Notes: generated by a model not told the origin, from the sequence alone. 64,000 bases of DNA from Acidiflorens sp963841945 (GCA_963841945.1 CAWJFC010000029.1:231871-295870); one strand, 5' to 3'. Numbered from the stretch's first letter, positions 18,091-28,219 are shown. Numbers and translations are program-made.

Positions 18091-19053
18091 TCAGTGGGCA
18101 AGGAGGTCGCAACCCTCGAACGGCGTACCATTCTCGAGGCGGCCAGAGAGGCAGGCGTTGACACTCTTAGGCCCAAGACCGATATCCGCAGCGCGGAAGT
18201 ACATGACGAGGTCCAGCTTGCCATCGTGATTTACGTCCTCGACCTGGACCTTTCCAGGCGAGGCGCTTCGTGGGCCGAAACGGAGGCTAGCGGTATCGAC
18301 TCGCCCTGCATCCAGCGACGACGCCCCCCAAAGAGTCACGCGGAATCCCCCGGCGTCTCCTTCAATGGAGATTCTCGCCAGGAGATGCCCCCAGACCTGA
18401 ATGTTAATTCGTGGGCCCTCCGCGCTGTGGAACGGACCTTGAAACTTGCCGACATTCGAAAACACGCGCAGGTGCGGGCCGGCGGCTGCAGGCGAGGCAA
18501 GGTAAAACCAACCGTAGTTCGGGTAAGTGTCTGCCAACACGCCAAACTGAATACCGGTTCCGCCGGGAACGGACCACTTCAGGTTCTCGAAGTCAATCTG
18601 CCAGATCAGAGGGGCGCCGCTGCCCTGATCCGACGACACTTTCACATTGGGATTGTCGGTTGAATCGCTTCCCGGTTCGAGCGCAGCAACTTCCAGGGCA
18701 GGGAGATTGTGGCAATCACAATCGGCGCCCGGCTTCTGATTGGGCGGAGGTGGGTCTGGGGCGATGCCGCCATAAAGGCTGATCTTCTTGACAAGGTCAC
18801 CCAAGTCCCGAGGATTCGTGGCACGCGGATCGGGTACCGCCCAGAGCCGGATGTGGTCGATTACCCAGTCTTCGGTGGCGGTGCCGACTTGGAAGTCGTC
18901 GGCGAGGAAGCCTTCCGATTGCTTGGGAAGGCCCAAAGACGTACTCGATCCCGCCGCCGGACCGCGATCCAGGATCAACATCTGGGCGGGAAGATCGGAC
19001 GGCAAGACGAACCACGCCAGAAGAAGGATGAATAGCTTTTGCATGCAATTCAT
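18091..19053 (-). CDS. Secreted protein of unknown function with C-terminal DxNxDGxxD motif
   Basis: 320 residues with a signal peptide (LFILLLAWFVLPSDLPAQ). No catalytic family is recognised. The C-terminal part contains VEDVNHDGKLDLVMYF, a calcium-binding-type DxNxDGxxD loop of the kind seen in VCBS/FG-GAP and dockerin-like repeats. The middle has a beta-rich, tryptophan-containing region (WQIDFENLKWSVPGG). Four cysteines are present, two close together in DCDCHN. Two starts are possible (19053 or the ATG three codons later), without a strong ribosome site. It is convergent with the lipoprotein gene. An extracellular binding protein is the most one can infer. Confidence 0.6.
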   Translation of the reverse strand: MNCMQKLFILLLAWFVLPSDLPAQMLILDRGPAAGSSTSLGLPKQSEGFLADDFQVGTATEDWVIDHIRLWAVPDPRATNPRDLGDLVKKISLYGGIAPDPPPPNQKPGADCDCHNLPALEVAALEPGSDSTDNPNVKVSSDQGSGAPLIWQIDFENLKWSVPGGTGIQFGVLADTYPNYGWFYLASPAAAGPHLRVFSNVGKFQGPFHSAEGPRINIQVWGHLLARISIEGDAGGFRVTLWGASSLDAGRVDTASLRFGPRSASPGKVQVEDVNHDGKLDLVMYFRAADIGLGPKSVNACLSGRLENGTPFEGCDLLAH

Positions 19054-19218
19054 TCTATTGGTTTGGACTGAATCGAAGGAGGGAGGGCTGGATCATTATT
19101 ATGATGCGCCGTTATTATGATGCACCGTCGAGTCCACGAATCATAGAAGGCAACCTCGTGTCGCGAGGCCTGGTTGCGGCCATCGCGACACGAGCATGTT
19201 TTGTTGGTCAATTGCGGC

Positions 19219-22200
19219 TTAGTGGCTCACCGTAATCGTAAACGTCTGGGTGCTCTGAATTCCACTGGAGTTGGTGTAAGTCGCCACATACACGTTATTG
19301 CCCGAGCTCAGCGGGATGTTATTAATCTGACGCGAGGTGGACGTGTACCCATTGGGACCGGTCCAACTCCAAGTACCGCCGATCGGTTGCGGGCCGAGGT
19401 TCACGGAGCATCCGTTGCTAACTGTAACCGTGGCAGTCTGCTGCCAACTTCCACCGTTCACCTGGATATAAGGAACGATCTGCGTGCCGGCTTGCGAACT
19501 GCAGGATGGCGCCGTTACGGTTGTGTTGTTGCAATCGAGGATGAGCTTCGTCCCGGAGATAAATTCGCTGGTGTGGTTGCCAGCGGCGATCCTTATCTCC
19601 GCGCCGGGAGCGAGGAATACTCCCGAGGTATTGGCGTTGCCAATGTAGACCTCGCTCGAACCCGAGAAGTTGAACATGACCTGACCTGCCGACACGCCCG
19701 AGAGTGCAATGTTTGCGCCGTTATCCAGATACATCCCATTCGCCACGTTGAAAATAAACGTATCCGATGAGCTGCCCTGGATGGTGATCGTTCCTCCATA
19801 TTGGAGATTGATACCGCCGGGCACGCTGATCACGTTCTGGCTACCGTTCCCCTTGACCGTGACGGACGACTGAATGTTGTTGATCGTCTGCGTGGCGGAA
19901 AGAGCTGCGTCGGTGCCGGCCAAGTTTGTTGCCGTCGACTTGAGACCCGACAAGGATTCTGTGGTCACGCCGCCGGTGAGTCCGCTCCCCCAATCGATTT
20001 GCACATCAGCGCTGGGATCGGCGAACAGAGTCGAGTTCAGCGTGGCGTTATTGGATAGATGGAAGTAACCACTAGGACCTACCGCTAGATTCCCAGTGAC
20101 GGTAATCGGACCCTGGACTTCGAAGTCGACGCCATCGAGTCCGATAGCCGCAAAGTTCGCTCCCGACTGGACGAAGGAGTTGATCGGCGCCCCCGGACAG
20201 GACGAGGAGCCACCACCACCACCGCCACCAGTCTGGCAAACCTGCGTGGGCTGAGTGCAACCGCTGAACGTGCCAGTCCAGTTGTCACCGCCCTTGCCGC
20301 ATCCACCGCTCACCAACAAATACTGGCGATTCTGGAACTCTGGTGCGCCCGCTGGGTCTTGTGAATTACCCGAGCACAACGAGCATCCCTGAGCTGCGTT
20401 GACTTCCATGCCGTTGTAGTCCGGCACAAAAGGTGACTCGCTCAGCGCCGGGAACTCGACACCCTGGTTCGAGGTGAGCCAGTTGGATACACCCACTTCC
20501 CACGACGCCTTGATACTGGGCGCCGTAGACGAAATATCTGCGGACCAAGTGACACTGCTTACGCCCTGGAAACCACTTGGTATCTGGTAAGCAAGGCCGG
20601 CGGCGAATATCTCGTTCGCATAGGACGCTGCGGAGAGTGGAAGCGTCGTCTCCCAGCGGTTGAATGTCGTATTGAACGAGGTTGTGGCGCAGGTCACCTT
20701 CACAGTAAAGGTAATGACGGCGTCAGGCACAGTGAGTGTGGTTGAGCCGAAGGCAATCTTTCCGCCCGTGATGAAGATCTGGAAGTCGGACGTGGGGATC
20801 TGGCCTTGCAGCTGTGTCAAATTGCTATTGAACCAGGCGATCTGACCGATGTTCTTCGAGGTTTCACTGACGCTATATGTAATGGGCGTCAGAGAACTGC
20901 CACAGGTCTTGATCGTGATCGTGCAACTAGCGGTGGCGGTGTAGCCGTTGGCATCCGTGACTTGAATCGTGAAGCTGAAGGTGCCCTCGGAACTCGGGGT
21001 ACCAGTAATGGCCCCAGTTGAACTATTGAGCGTCAGTCCCGGAGGCAGTGAACCGCTAATTACCGCGAAGGTATATGGCGCTGTTCCTCCCGAAGCAGTT
21101 ACTCCCGACGAGTAAGGCGAACCGACTTGGCCGGTGGTTGTCCCGCAAGTCAGCGTGATGGGCGGCGGCGAGACCACGATGCTGCAACTCGCCGTCGTTG
21201 TACCAGCTTTCGAACCGGTCGAGTCCACGACTTGGGCCGTGAAGTTAAACGTTCCAGCCTGCGTCGGCGTGCCCGTAATCGCGCCCGTCGATGCATTGAG
21301 CGTCAAGCCCGGAGGCAGCGAGCCGCTGATGATCGAGAACGTGTAGGGCGGCACTCCACCACTCGCCACCAGCGCCGAGCTGTAGGCAATGCCAACTTGA
21401 GCCGTTCCTCCGGCGCAAGTCAACGTGATGGCCGGAGGCGAGACTACGATGCTGCAACTCGCCGTCGTCGTCCCGGCTTTCGAACCGGTCGAGTCCACAA
21501 CTTGGGCCGTGAAGTTGAACGTTCCAGCCTGCGTCGGCGTGCCCGTAATCGCGCCCGTCGATGCATTGAGCGTCAAGCCCGGAGGCAGCGAGCCGCTGAT
21601 GATCGAGAACGTGTACGGTGGCACTCCGCCACTCGCCACCAGCGCTGAGCTGTAGGCAATTCCGACCTGAGCCGTTCCTCCGGCGCAAGTCAACGTGATG
21701 GCCGGAGGCGAGACTACGATGCTGCAACTCGCCGTCGTCGTCCCAGCTTTCGAACCGGTCGAGTCCACGACTTGCGCCGTGAAGTTGAACGTTCCAGCCT
21801 GCGTCGGCGTGCCCGTAATCGCGCCCGTCGATGCATTGAGCGTCAAGCCCGGAGGCAGCGAGCCGCTGATGATCGAGAACGTGTAGGGCGGCACTCCACC
21901 ACTCGCCACCAGCGCCGAGCTGTAGGCAATGCCAACTTGAGCCGTTCCTCCGGCGCAAGTCAACGTGATGGCCGGAGGCGAGACTACGATGCTGCAACTC
22001 GCCGTCGTCGTCCCGGCTTTTGAACCGGTCGAGTCCACAACTTGCGCCGTGAAGTTGAACGTTCCAGCCTGCGTCGGCGTGCCCGTAATCGCGCCCGTCG
22101 ATGCATTGAGCGTCAAGCCCGGAGGCAGCGAGCCGCTGATGATCGAGAACGTGTAGGGCGGCACTCCACCACTCGCCACCAGCGCCGAGCTGTAGGCAAT

Positions 22201-23391
22201 GCCAACTTGAGCCGTTCCTCCGGCGCAAGTCAACGTGATGGCCGGAGGCGAGACTACGATGCTGCAACTCGCCGTCGTCGTCCCGGCTTTCGAACCGGTC
22301 GAGTCCACAACTTGGGCCGTGAAGTTGAACGTTCCAGCCTGCGTCGGCGTGCCCGTAATCGCGCCCGTCGATGCATTGAGCGTCAAGCCCGGAGGCAGCG
22401 AGCCGCTGATGATCGAGAACGTGTAGGGCGGCACTCCGCCACTCGCCACCAGCGCCGAGCTGTAGGCAATTCCAACTTGAGCCGTTCCTCCGGCACAGGC
22501 CAGAGTGATGGGTGCGGGAGAAATTGTGATGCTGCAATTGCTTGTCACCGTGCCCTGAGCCGAGCCAGTTGCATCGACCACTTGGGCCGTAAAGTTAAAT
22601 GTGCCTGGCGTAGTCGGCGTGCCGGTGATGGCGCCTGTGGAGGGATTCAGGGTAAGCCCCGGAGGCAGCGATCCGCTGACAATCGAGTAGGTATAAGGAG
22701 ACACGCCGCCTTTGGCGACGAGCGCGGAGCTGTAGGGCGCTCCCACTGCACCCGTGCTGGACGCGCATGTCAGGGTCAGAGGAGCGTTGATCTTGATCTC
22801 GCACTTCAGATCAAAAGTTGCGCCCAGGGAATCCTGCACCTGCAAGACGTAAAAGAAGTTGCCCGCCTGGGTGGGGATACCGCTGATCACACCGGTTGAA
22901 GGATTCAACGTGAGTCCGGGAGGCAGCGAACCGCTTACGAGCGAGTACGTGTAGGGCGCTACACCCGGATAAGTCGGGATTTGTACGCTGAATGGTTCGC
23001 CAATGGCGCCAATGTTCTTGGCTTTCGGCGGACAGTCAATGGAAACATGGGGCCAAACTTTGATTTGGCATTTGACCTTGGCAAGACTTCCAGAAGCATC
23101 GGCAACCTGAGCAACATAATTGAAAGTGCCCTTGTCGGCCGGCGTCCCAGTGATCGCCCCGCTCGAAGCATCGAGCGTCAAACCGGAAGGCAGCGAGCCG
23201 CTGAGGATGGAGAACGTGTACGGCGCGACGCCGCCATTGACTACCAGCGCGGAGTCGTAAACGACTCCCAACTCTCCGACGCCGCTCGCACAACTTAAGG
23301 TCAGGGTCTGGGCGGACATCGATGCGGTTAGCACCAAACTCGAAATGACCAGGGCCAGCGTCAAGACACACCGGGAGGCAGACAATTTCAT
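19219..23391 (-). CDS. Secreted 1,390-residue protein: He_PIG repeats plus choice-of-anchor A domain
   Basis: A signal peptide (LTLALVISSLVLTASMSAQ) is followed by about nine He_PIG Ig-like repeats. Five of them, encoded by 21157-22506, are almost identical at both protein and DNA level. Then comes a region of about 230 residues with several cysteines and no recognised family, a glycine run, and a choice-of-anchor A type beta-helical domain (NFAAIGLDGVDFEVQG, LAVGPSGYFHLSNNATLNS, SSDTFIFNVANGMYL). A final Ig/PKD-like module contains GTWSWTGPNGYTSTS. The start at 23391 has AGGAGC about ten bases upstream. No lipobox and no C-terminal sorting signal, so it is probably released or non-covalently bound. 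It is a likely adhesin or surface-layer component, inferred from architecture. Confidence 0.85.
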   Translation of the reverse strand: MKLSASRCVLTLALVISSLVLTASMSAQTLTLSCASGVGELGVVYDSALVVNGGVAPYTFSILSGSLPSGLTLDASSGAITGTPADKGTFNYVAQVADASGSLAKVKCQIKVWPHVSIDCPPKAKNIGAIGEPFSVQIPTYPGVAPYTYSLVSGSLPPGLTLNPSTGVISGIPTQAGNFFYVLQVQDSLGATFDLKCEIKINAPLTLTCASSTGAVGAPYSSALVAKGGVSPYTYSIVSGSLPPGLTLNPSTGAITGTPTTPGTFNFTAQVVDATGSAQGTVTSNCSITISPAPITLACAGGTAQVGIAYSSALVASGGVPPYTFSIISGSLPPGLTLNASTGAITGTPTQAGTFNFTAQVVDSTGSKAGTTTASCSIVVSPPAITLTCAGGTAQVGIAYSSALVASGGVPPYTFSIISGSLPPGLTLNASTGAITGTPTQAGTFNFTAQVVDSTGSKAGTTTASCSIVVSPPAITLTCAGGTAQVGIAYSSALVASGGVPPYTFSIISGSLPPGLTLNASTGAITGTPTQAGTFNFTAQVVDSTGSKAGTTTASCSIVVSPPAITLTCAGGTAQVGIAYSSALVASGGVPPYTFSIISGSLPPGLTLNASTGAITGTPTQAGTFNFTAQVVDSTGSKAGTTTASCSIVVSPPAITLTCAGGTAQVGIAYSSALVASGGVPPYTFSIISGSLPPGLTLNASTGAITGTPTQAGTFNFTAQVVDSTGSKAGTTTASCSIVVSPPPITLTCGTTTGQVGSPYSSGVTASGGTAPYTFAVISGSLPPGLTLNSSTGAITGTPSSEGTFSFTIQVTDANGYTATASCTITIKTCGSSLTPITYSVSETSKNIGQIAWFNSNLTQLQGQIPTSDFQIFITGGKIAFGSTTLTVPDAVITFTVKVTCATTSFNTTFNRWETTLPLSAASYANEIFAAGLAYQIPSGFQGVSSVTWSADISSTAPSIKASWEVGVSNWLTSNQGVEFPALSESPFVPDYNGMEVNAAQGCSLCSGNSQDPAGAPEFQNRQYLLVSGGCGKGGDNWTGTFSGCTQPTQVCQTGGGGGGGSSSCPGAPINSFVQSGANFAAIGLDGVDFEVQGPITVTGNLAVGPSGYFHLSNNATLNSTLFADPSADVQIDWGSGLTGGVTTESLSGLKSTATNLAGTDAALSATQTINNIQSSVTVKGNGSQNVISVPGGINLQYGGTITIQGSSSDTFIFNVANGMYLDNGANIALSGVSAGQVMFNFSGSSEVYIGNANTSGVFLAPGAEIRIAAGNHTSEFISGTKLILDCNNTTVTAPSCSSQAGTQIVPYIQVNGGSWQQTATVTVSNGCSVNLGPQPIGGTWSWTGPNGYTSTSRQINNIPLSSGNNVYVATYTNSSGIQSTQTFTITVSH
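21157..22506. repeat. Five tandem 270-bp coding repeats, near-identical
   Basis: Unit boundaries recur at 21157, 21427, 21697, 21967 and 22237, exactly 270 bases (90 codons) apart. The units differ at only a handful of positions, for example GGGCCGTGAAG against GCGCCGTGAAG. Flanking repeats of the same Ig family, at 22507 onward and before 21157, are clearly diverged. This is recent in-frame expansion or continuing gene conversion inside the gene. Each unit encodes one Ig domain including a cysteine pair (TCAGG ... ASCSI). Confidence 0.9.
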
Positions 23392-23801
23392 CTGAATTTG
23401 CTCCTATAGATTTTAAAGAGGGGAGAAGATTGAACGAATGCCGAACTGCTATTCGAAATTAAAAGGTAGGGTATTTGTTGTCAAGATGAAATCATTCTTG
23501 AGGTTGGAGAGGAGAAGTAAAGCGGCACTTAAGCTGCAACTTTCTGCAGATTCAAGGCAAGTGGAGAATCCTCTTTGGGTAGTGGGTCACTTGCCGGGCC
23601 GGTGCCTCTGGTAACGGAGTGTGGCTGTGGGCGCAAGAAGTTCAGATGACGAGATCCTCTCAGAAAAGACGTCGCACAAGGTCCGGATTTCCTGGGGGTG
23701 TGTCACTGTTCAGCTTAGGTTAAATCAGGCAAAATAGGGAAGCTACCTCGGCAAGATCTGGCCGTTCGTAGTAAGTATGGCCCCAGGCCGAGTCGTTGAA
23801 A
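23392..23801. other. Gene-free region upstream of the He_PIG/choice-of-anchor A gene
   Basis: About 400 bases with no credible coding sequence and no clear palindrome. It should contain the promoter for the gene starting at 23391, but no convincing -35/-10 pair stands out. Confidence 0.3.
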
Positions 23802-24110
23802 ATGCGGGGGCAGCCGGAAATGTTTCCACCGAATTTGAGCATTCTTCCAGAGCCTCAAAAGCGACTTTGGGCTGAGTTAAGGGACACTCCAGAGACGTTT
23901 GTGCTCTATGGAGGTACAGCCCTTGCATTGCGACTTGGCCACCGACATCCTGGGACTTGCCTTCTTCTCGAATCGATCCTTTCAGCCCGCTCAATTGCGC
24001 GCGAGCATACCTTACCTTGAGCACGCTGAAATGACACAATTCCAAGACAACACGCTCACAGCGCTTGTGGGTCGGAGGTGGTATTCCGACATTCCCGATC
24101 AATCACGGAC
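23802..24110 (+). pseudogene. Remnant of an AbiEii-type nucleotidyltransferase toxin
   Basis: The first frame reads LPEPQKRLWAELRDTPETF and VLYGGTALALRLGHRHPGT, the N-terminus of AbiEii/AbiGii (DUF1814) nucleotidyltransferases with the GGTALAL motif. After about 23945 the homologous reading moves to the next frame: FFSNRSFQPAQLRASIPYL followed by EHAEMTQFQDNTLTALV. The DFDFF metal-site region lies exactly at the broken junction and is lost. Beyond 24110 nothing coherent remains, so only about 100 of the usual 200-plus residues persist. The antitoxin partner is absent. Clearly dead. Confidence 0.75.
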
Positions 24111-24267
24111 GAATGGAGACCTCTCGGTACGGTTGGGAGGGCGAAAGGCTGGGTACTGGTGTAGCGTTCGAAAGTTCGAAATAACTTCATGAACGATTCT
24201 GTGTAGGACTGAGAGCGGCACGGCTGCCAGCGAGCTCAACCCTTCAACCGTGTGCTTCCTCTGACAT

Positions 24268-27126
24268 TTACTTTTGCGGGGGCTGAACTGTTGTTGTCGC
24301 ATGTTTGAGTTCGGCGACCAGTTCCCGGAAATGGGGCTTCTGGCGTAGGCTCCTCAGGTTATCGTCTGCTATTAATCCATTGGCATCTTTATAACCACGC
24401 TTGATGGCTTCGCGCAGATCCTGAATCGCGTCTTCGGGATGGTTGGCAGCGACGGCCACACAGGCGAACGAATACCATACTGAGAAACGGTCTCCTAGCC
24501 CCTTGGAACTGTCTTGCGTTTCGATCAGGTCACGAAACAGTTTGCTGGCCTCGGCGTAGCGATGAGTGTAGGCCAACGCCGTGCCGAGTTGCTGCAGTGC
24601 TTCCACGGTCAAGAGATGCAGCGGGCCCTGAGTACGAAGGACGGCGGCGAAGGCCTCGCGGGCGTTTTTTTCTGCTTCCGCGTAGCGGCCCTGTTTGATC
24701 AGATCTCGAGCAAGGTTGGACTGGCATTCCAAGGTGCCGGGATGTTCCGGACCGACGACGCGAGCCATTGACTCAAGAGTTTCCCGTTGCAGTTTTTCCG
24801 CCTCGTCGACGTGGCCTTCCCTGAAGAGATCATCTGCCAAACCGGATTTGGTCAGCAACGTACGCGGGTGCTCGGGGCCGGAGATTCGCAACTGAATCCC
24901 CAGCGTCTCCCTGTACATTTTTTCGGCTTGGGCGTAATGGCCTTCTTCGGTGAGCAGGCTCGCCAGGCCAAACATCGTACCAGTCATTAGCTGATGTTCA
25001 GGCCCCAGCACACGCTGCAAGGTCACCAAATTCTCGCGATAAATCTGCTCGGCTTCCGCGAGGCGGCCCTGAGATTGAACGGCCACAGCCAGGTTGCTCA
25101 TTGTCCGCAGGGTGTCGGGGTGGTCCGGCCCCAAGACGCGGCGATCGTGTTCGATCAATTGGCGATACTCTCGTTCCGCCTCGGCATAGCGGCCTTGGTT
25201 CCAGAGCGCAACGCCCAGATAGCCCATCGACTGCAGCACCAGGTCACTTTCCGGGCCCATTCTGCGCGTGGCGACCTCGATTACCTCGCGCGCAAGTTTC
25301 TCTCCCTGGCCAAAATCACCCGGCCCCTGCACGATGTAAGCGAGGTTGCTCATGGTCTCGATCGTGAGCGGATCCTCGGGCCCGAGAATGCGGCGCTCGC
25401 CGTCAAACGCCTGCCGCTCCAGCTTCTCAGCTTCGACGTAATGTCCTTCGTGATTCAGAATCCAGCCCAATTGCGCCATCGATTCCAGCGTCTTTGGGTC
25501 ATCCGGTCCGAGACGGCCGAGGCGAGCGTCCAAGACACGTTTTGCCAGTTCATGAGCACGCGGGTATAGCCCCAGGTTCGTGTATGTGCTCGCCATGACC
25601 TGCGTCATCTGCGATTGAACCTCAGGGTCCTTCGCCAGGCCTTTCTGCATGTCGTCCGACGCCTTGTCGAGGATCTCGCGGGCGGTAACAGTGTTGCCGC
25701 GCGCTTCGCTTGGATCGGACACCTTGAACATGCTGGTCATGAAATCGGTAATGCGGGTGGCCCGGTCGCGTTCGCCAGTAGCATGGTCGCGTTCGAGGTC
25801 AGCGCGGTCGCGCTCCCGAGTAATCCGGCGCAACTGCAGTGCCTGTAAAACGGAGAAAGCGGCCAGCAACAACACGAATCCAGCGACCGCGCCAACAGCA
25901 ACACGGTGCCGCCGAACATATTTCCGCAACCGGTAGCCAGCACTGGCGGGACGCGCCACGACGGGCTCATGGTTCAGATGCCGCCGCAGGTCGGCGGCCA
26001 GCTCTGAAGGCGTACCATAGCGGCGGGCGCGATCCTTTTCCAACGCCTTCATCGTGATCCTGTCCAAATCGCCGCGCAGCAGGTTCACGAGTTGTTTCGG
26101 CTCGGTACCGCGCGCGTCAGCCGTCGTGGTGGAAGTCTCCGGATCAGTGCTGACCTTGGTGCTCGGTCGCGGCGGTTCTTCTTCGCGGAGCTTTCGCAGG
26201 AACTCGTCGAGCGTTTGCTTCTGCCGCTGCCTGGTCCCAAACGGCTCCAACCCGGACAGCAACACGTAGAGGACTACCCCCAGCGAGTAGACATCGGCAC
26301 GCGTGTCGATGTCCTGCACGTTGGGATCAGCCTGCTCTGGACTCATGTATCCGGGTGTACCCACAAAATGCCCCAGCTGCGTGAACAAGCTCACGGCTTC
26401 AACTTGAGGCGTAGTTGCCTTCGCCAAGCCGAAGTCGATGATCCGCGGCACAGGTTTGCTGTCCACTTCCACCACCAAAATGTTTGCTGGTTTCAGATCG
26501 CGATGGATAATCGCTTTCTGGTGCGCGTGCTGCACGCCATCGCAGGTCTGAATGAAGAGTTTGAGACGATCTCTGATTTTGAGCTTTTTCCGATCGCAGT
26601 ACTCCGTGATCGGCAGCCCGGGCACGTACTCCATCACGAAGTACGGTTGACCCTGTGGTGTCGCCCCGGCGTCAAACACCTTGGCGATGACAGGATGATC
26701 CATGATCGCCAGCGATTGCCGCTCCGATTGGAAGCGTTGCACAACCGTCTCGTCGTACATCCCGGCCTTGATCAGCTTAAGTGCAACTTGCCGCCGGACT
26801 GGGGAAGTCTGATCGGCTAGCCAGACCTGGCCCATGCCTCCTTCACCAAGCTTACGCACAAGTTGAAAACGTTCCGCAATGAGCTGTCCCGCTCGCAAAG
26901 AGCCACCAGAAAGGATCTCATCCAGATTCTCGATCAATCCGTCCGGCGCAGATTGAAGGAAACTGGAGCGGGCGTCGTCGCCAGAGGCGAGCAGGACCTC
27001 GACTTCTTGCCGCAACGATTGATCGGACAAACAGGCCCGGTCCAGGAAGGCAGCCCGTTGCGCCGGCTCCCGTTCCTGCGCTTCTTCAAGCACATCCCGA
27101 AGCTGCTTCCAACGCTCCGGTGTCAT
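24268..27126 (-). CDS. Membrane-anchored Ser/Thr protein kinase with C-terminal TPR repeats
   Basis: 952 residues from the ATG at 27126, which overlaps the TGA of the upstream sigma factor gene (ATGA), so the two are translationally coupled. The kinase domain runs from about residue 87: glycine loop GEGGMG (95-100), catalytic Lys117, HRDLKPAN (208-215), DFG (231-233), GTPGYMSPEQ. One membrane helix lies at about 409-431. Outside it, a short charged coiled region leads into some ten tetratricopeptide repeats of the NB-ARC-associated 42-residue type (for example GRYAEAEREYRQLIEHDRR and LGPDHPDTLRTMSNLA). All catalytic residues are present. This Hanks-type kinase probably senses a periplasmic partner through the TPRs and signals to the coupled sigma factor. 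Confidence 0.92.
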   Translation of the reverse strand: MTPERWKQLRDVLEEAQEREPAQRAAFLDRACLSDQSLRQEVEVLLASGDDARSSFLQSAPDGLIENLDEILSGGSLRAGQLIAERFQLVRKLGEGGMGQVWLADQTSPVRRQVALKLIKAGMYDETVVQRFQSERQSLAIMDHPVIAKVFDAGATPQGQPYFVMEYVPGLPITEYCDRKKLKIRDRLKLFIQTCDGVQHAHQKAIIHRDLKPANILVVEVDSKPVPRIIDFGLAKATTPQVEAVSLFTQLGHFVGTPGYMSPEQADPNVQDIDTRADVYSLGVVLYVLLSGLEPFGTRQRQKQTLDEFLRKLREEEPPRPSTKVSTDPETSTTTADARGTEPKQLVNLLRGDLDRITMKALEKDRARRYGTPSELAADLRRHLNHEPVVARPASAGYRLRKYVRRHRVAVGAVAGFVLLLAAFSVLQALQLRRITRERDRADLERDHATGERDRATRITDFMTSMFKVSDPSEARGNTVTAREILDKASDDMQKGLAKDPEVQSQMTQVMASTYTNLGLYPRAHELAKRVLDARLGRLGPDDPKTLESMAQLGWILNHEGHYVEAEKLERQAFDGERRILGPEDPLTIETMSNLAYIVQGPGDFGQGEKLAREVIEVATRRMGPESDLVLQSMGYLGVALWNQGRYAEAEREYRQLIEHDRRVLGPDHPDTLRTMSNLAVAVQSQGRLAEAEQIYRENLVTLQRVLGPEHQLMTGTMFGLASLLTEEGHYAQAEKMYRETLGIQLRISGPEHPRTLLTKSGLADDLFREGHVDEAEKLQRETLESMARVVGPEHPGTLECQSNLARDLIKQGRYAEAEKNAREAFAAVLRTQGPLHLLTVEALQQLGTALAYTHRYAEASKLFRDLIETQDSSKGLGDRFSVWYSFACVAVAANHPEDAIQDLREAIKRGYKDANGLIADDNLRSLRQKPHFRELVAELKHATTTVQPPQK

Positions 27127-27692
27127 GGGTCCGTTGTCTCGGCGATCTGGTGGTGCAGCCAAGCCCGTGCGCTAGCCCAGTGTCTTTTCACCGTCCTTGG
27201 CGACAGCTTGAGCACATCTGAGGTTTCTTCGACGGAAAGACCGCCGAAGAATCTCAACTCCACTATGCGACTTTGTTGCTGGTCGAGCTTAGCTAGTTCA
27301 TTCAGCGCGTCGTCGAGAGTGACCATATCCACGCTGCGGCTCTTGAAGGCCAACCCATCGAGTGTTACGCGATCGCCTCCATCCCGCTTCTCGGAATTGT
27401 GGCTACGCGCGTATTCGACCAGAATCTGTCGCATCAACTGGGCGCAGATCGCCAAGAAATGGGCGCGGTTCGCGAATTTGGCCGCGCCTTGTTTCTCAAT
27501 CCGCAAGTAAGCCTCGTGCACCAGGGCGGTACTCTGCAGCGTATGATCGGCGCGTTCCTTCCTCAAATAGCGGTGCGCGATCCGCCGGAGTTCGTCATAA
27601 ACGAGTGGAACCACGGTACGCAGGGCTTCGTTATCGCCGGCATGCCAGTCCTCAAGCAACTGGGTGACGATTTTGGATGGCACCTGCGACAA
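27123..27692 (-). CDS. ECF-family RNA polymerase sigma factor (TIGR02999-like)
   Basis: 189 residues. Region 2 is seen in VYDELRRIAHRYLRKERAD and TLQSTALVHEAYLRI, and region 4 in DALNELAKLDQQQSRIVELR, FFGGLSVEETSDVLKLSPRT and VKRHWASARAWL. The form ALVHEAYLRL is typical of the sigma-70 subfamily encoded beside Ser/Thr kinases in Acidobacteria and Planctomycetes. The TGA stop overlaps the ATG of the kinase gene. No anti-sigma factor is adjacent, consistent with control by the kinase. It is divergent from the secreted-protein array starting at 28220, an obvious candidate target. Confidence 0.93.
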   Translation of the reverse strand: MSQVPSKIVTQLLEDWHAGDNEALRTVVPLVYDELRRIAHRYLRKERADHTLQSTALVHEAYLRIEKQGAAKFANRAHFLAICAQLMRQILVEYARSHNSEKRDGGDRVTLDGLAFKSRSVDMVTLDDALNELAKLDQQQSRIVELRFFGGLSVEETSDVLKLSPRTVKRHWASARAWLHHQIAETTDP

Positions 27693-28219
27693 CGAGCCCC
27701 CAGAACCCCTGCGGAGTTCGTGCGTAGCAAATTAGCCTCCTGAATAACCAATGTCAAGGCGGTCACCGCGCCTGTATTTCCGGGAGTAGTCGCGGGGCCG
27801 GCCATGGTGCTCGATGCGAGGTGCGAAGAATTTCTCACTTTTTCTGGCCCGCTTCTCACCGGAATTTCGCTTTATCCCAATGACGCGGCCATAGAGACTG
27901 CCATTCGCAAGCCGGCGTACGGCGGTGTCCCCGAGGTGGCGACCGGGGGCAAGCCTCTTCTGATCCGATACATCCCGTCGCGGCGCGACCCGCACCATTC
28001 GGACTGAAATAACGGTCGAGTCGGCAAGGTTCACAGAGGTTCGAGAGCGGCATTTGTCCCGATCAGACACACGGTTCTTCGCTGCCATGGAAGGTTTGCG
28101 AAGAAGAATCGGGTCGCCGACGAAAGTGGTGCGGTGGCGAAACGAATCCGACAGACAGGGATTTAGGACAAACGAGTTTCAGTACAAGCTTCCCGAAAAG
28201 ACTAACAAGGAGAACCAAA
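27693..28219. other. Divergent intergenic region between the sigma factor operon and the secreted-protein array
   Basis: About 530 bases without a credible gene. It should contain promoters in both directions. I see no consensus sigma-70 pair that I would defend, which is compatible with ECF-dependent promoters but does not show them. Confidence 0.35.

Noticed and set aside
21157..22506. Possible CRISPR-like regular array
   Set aside because: Units are 270 bp, have no spacers, and encode an Ig domain in frame. No cas gene is near.
21245..22537. Repetitive 430-codon frame and several plus-strand repeats over the 270-bp units
   Set aside because: They are shadow frames of the tandem Ig repeats; repetition in all frames is expected from repeated DNA.
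26092..26820. Plus-strand frame of 242 codons within the kinase gene
   Set aside because: Antisense shadow of the intact kinase domain, without start context or homology.
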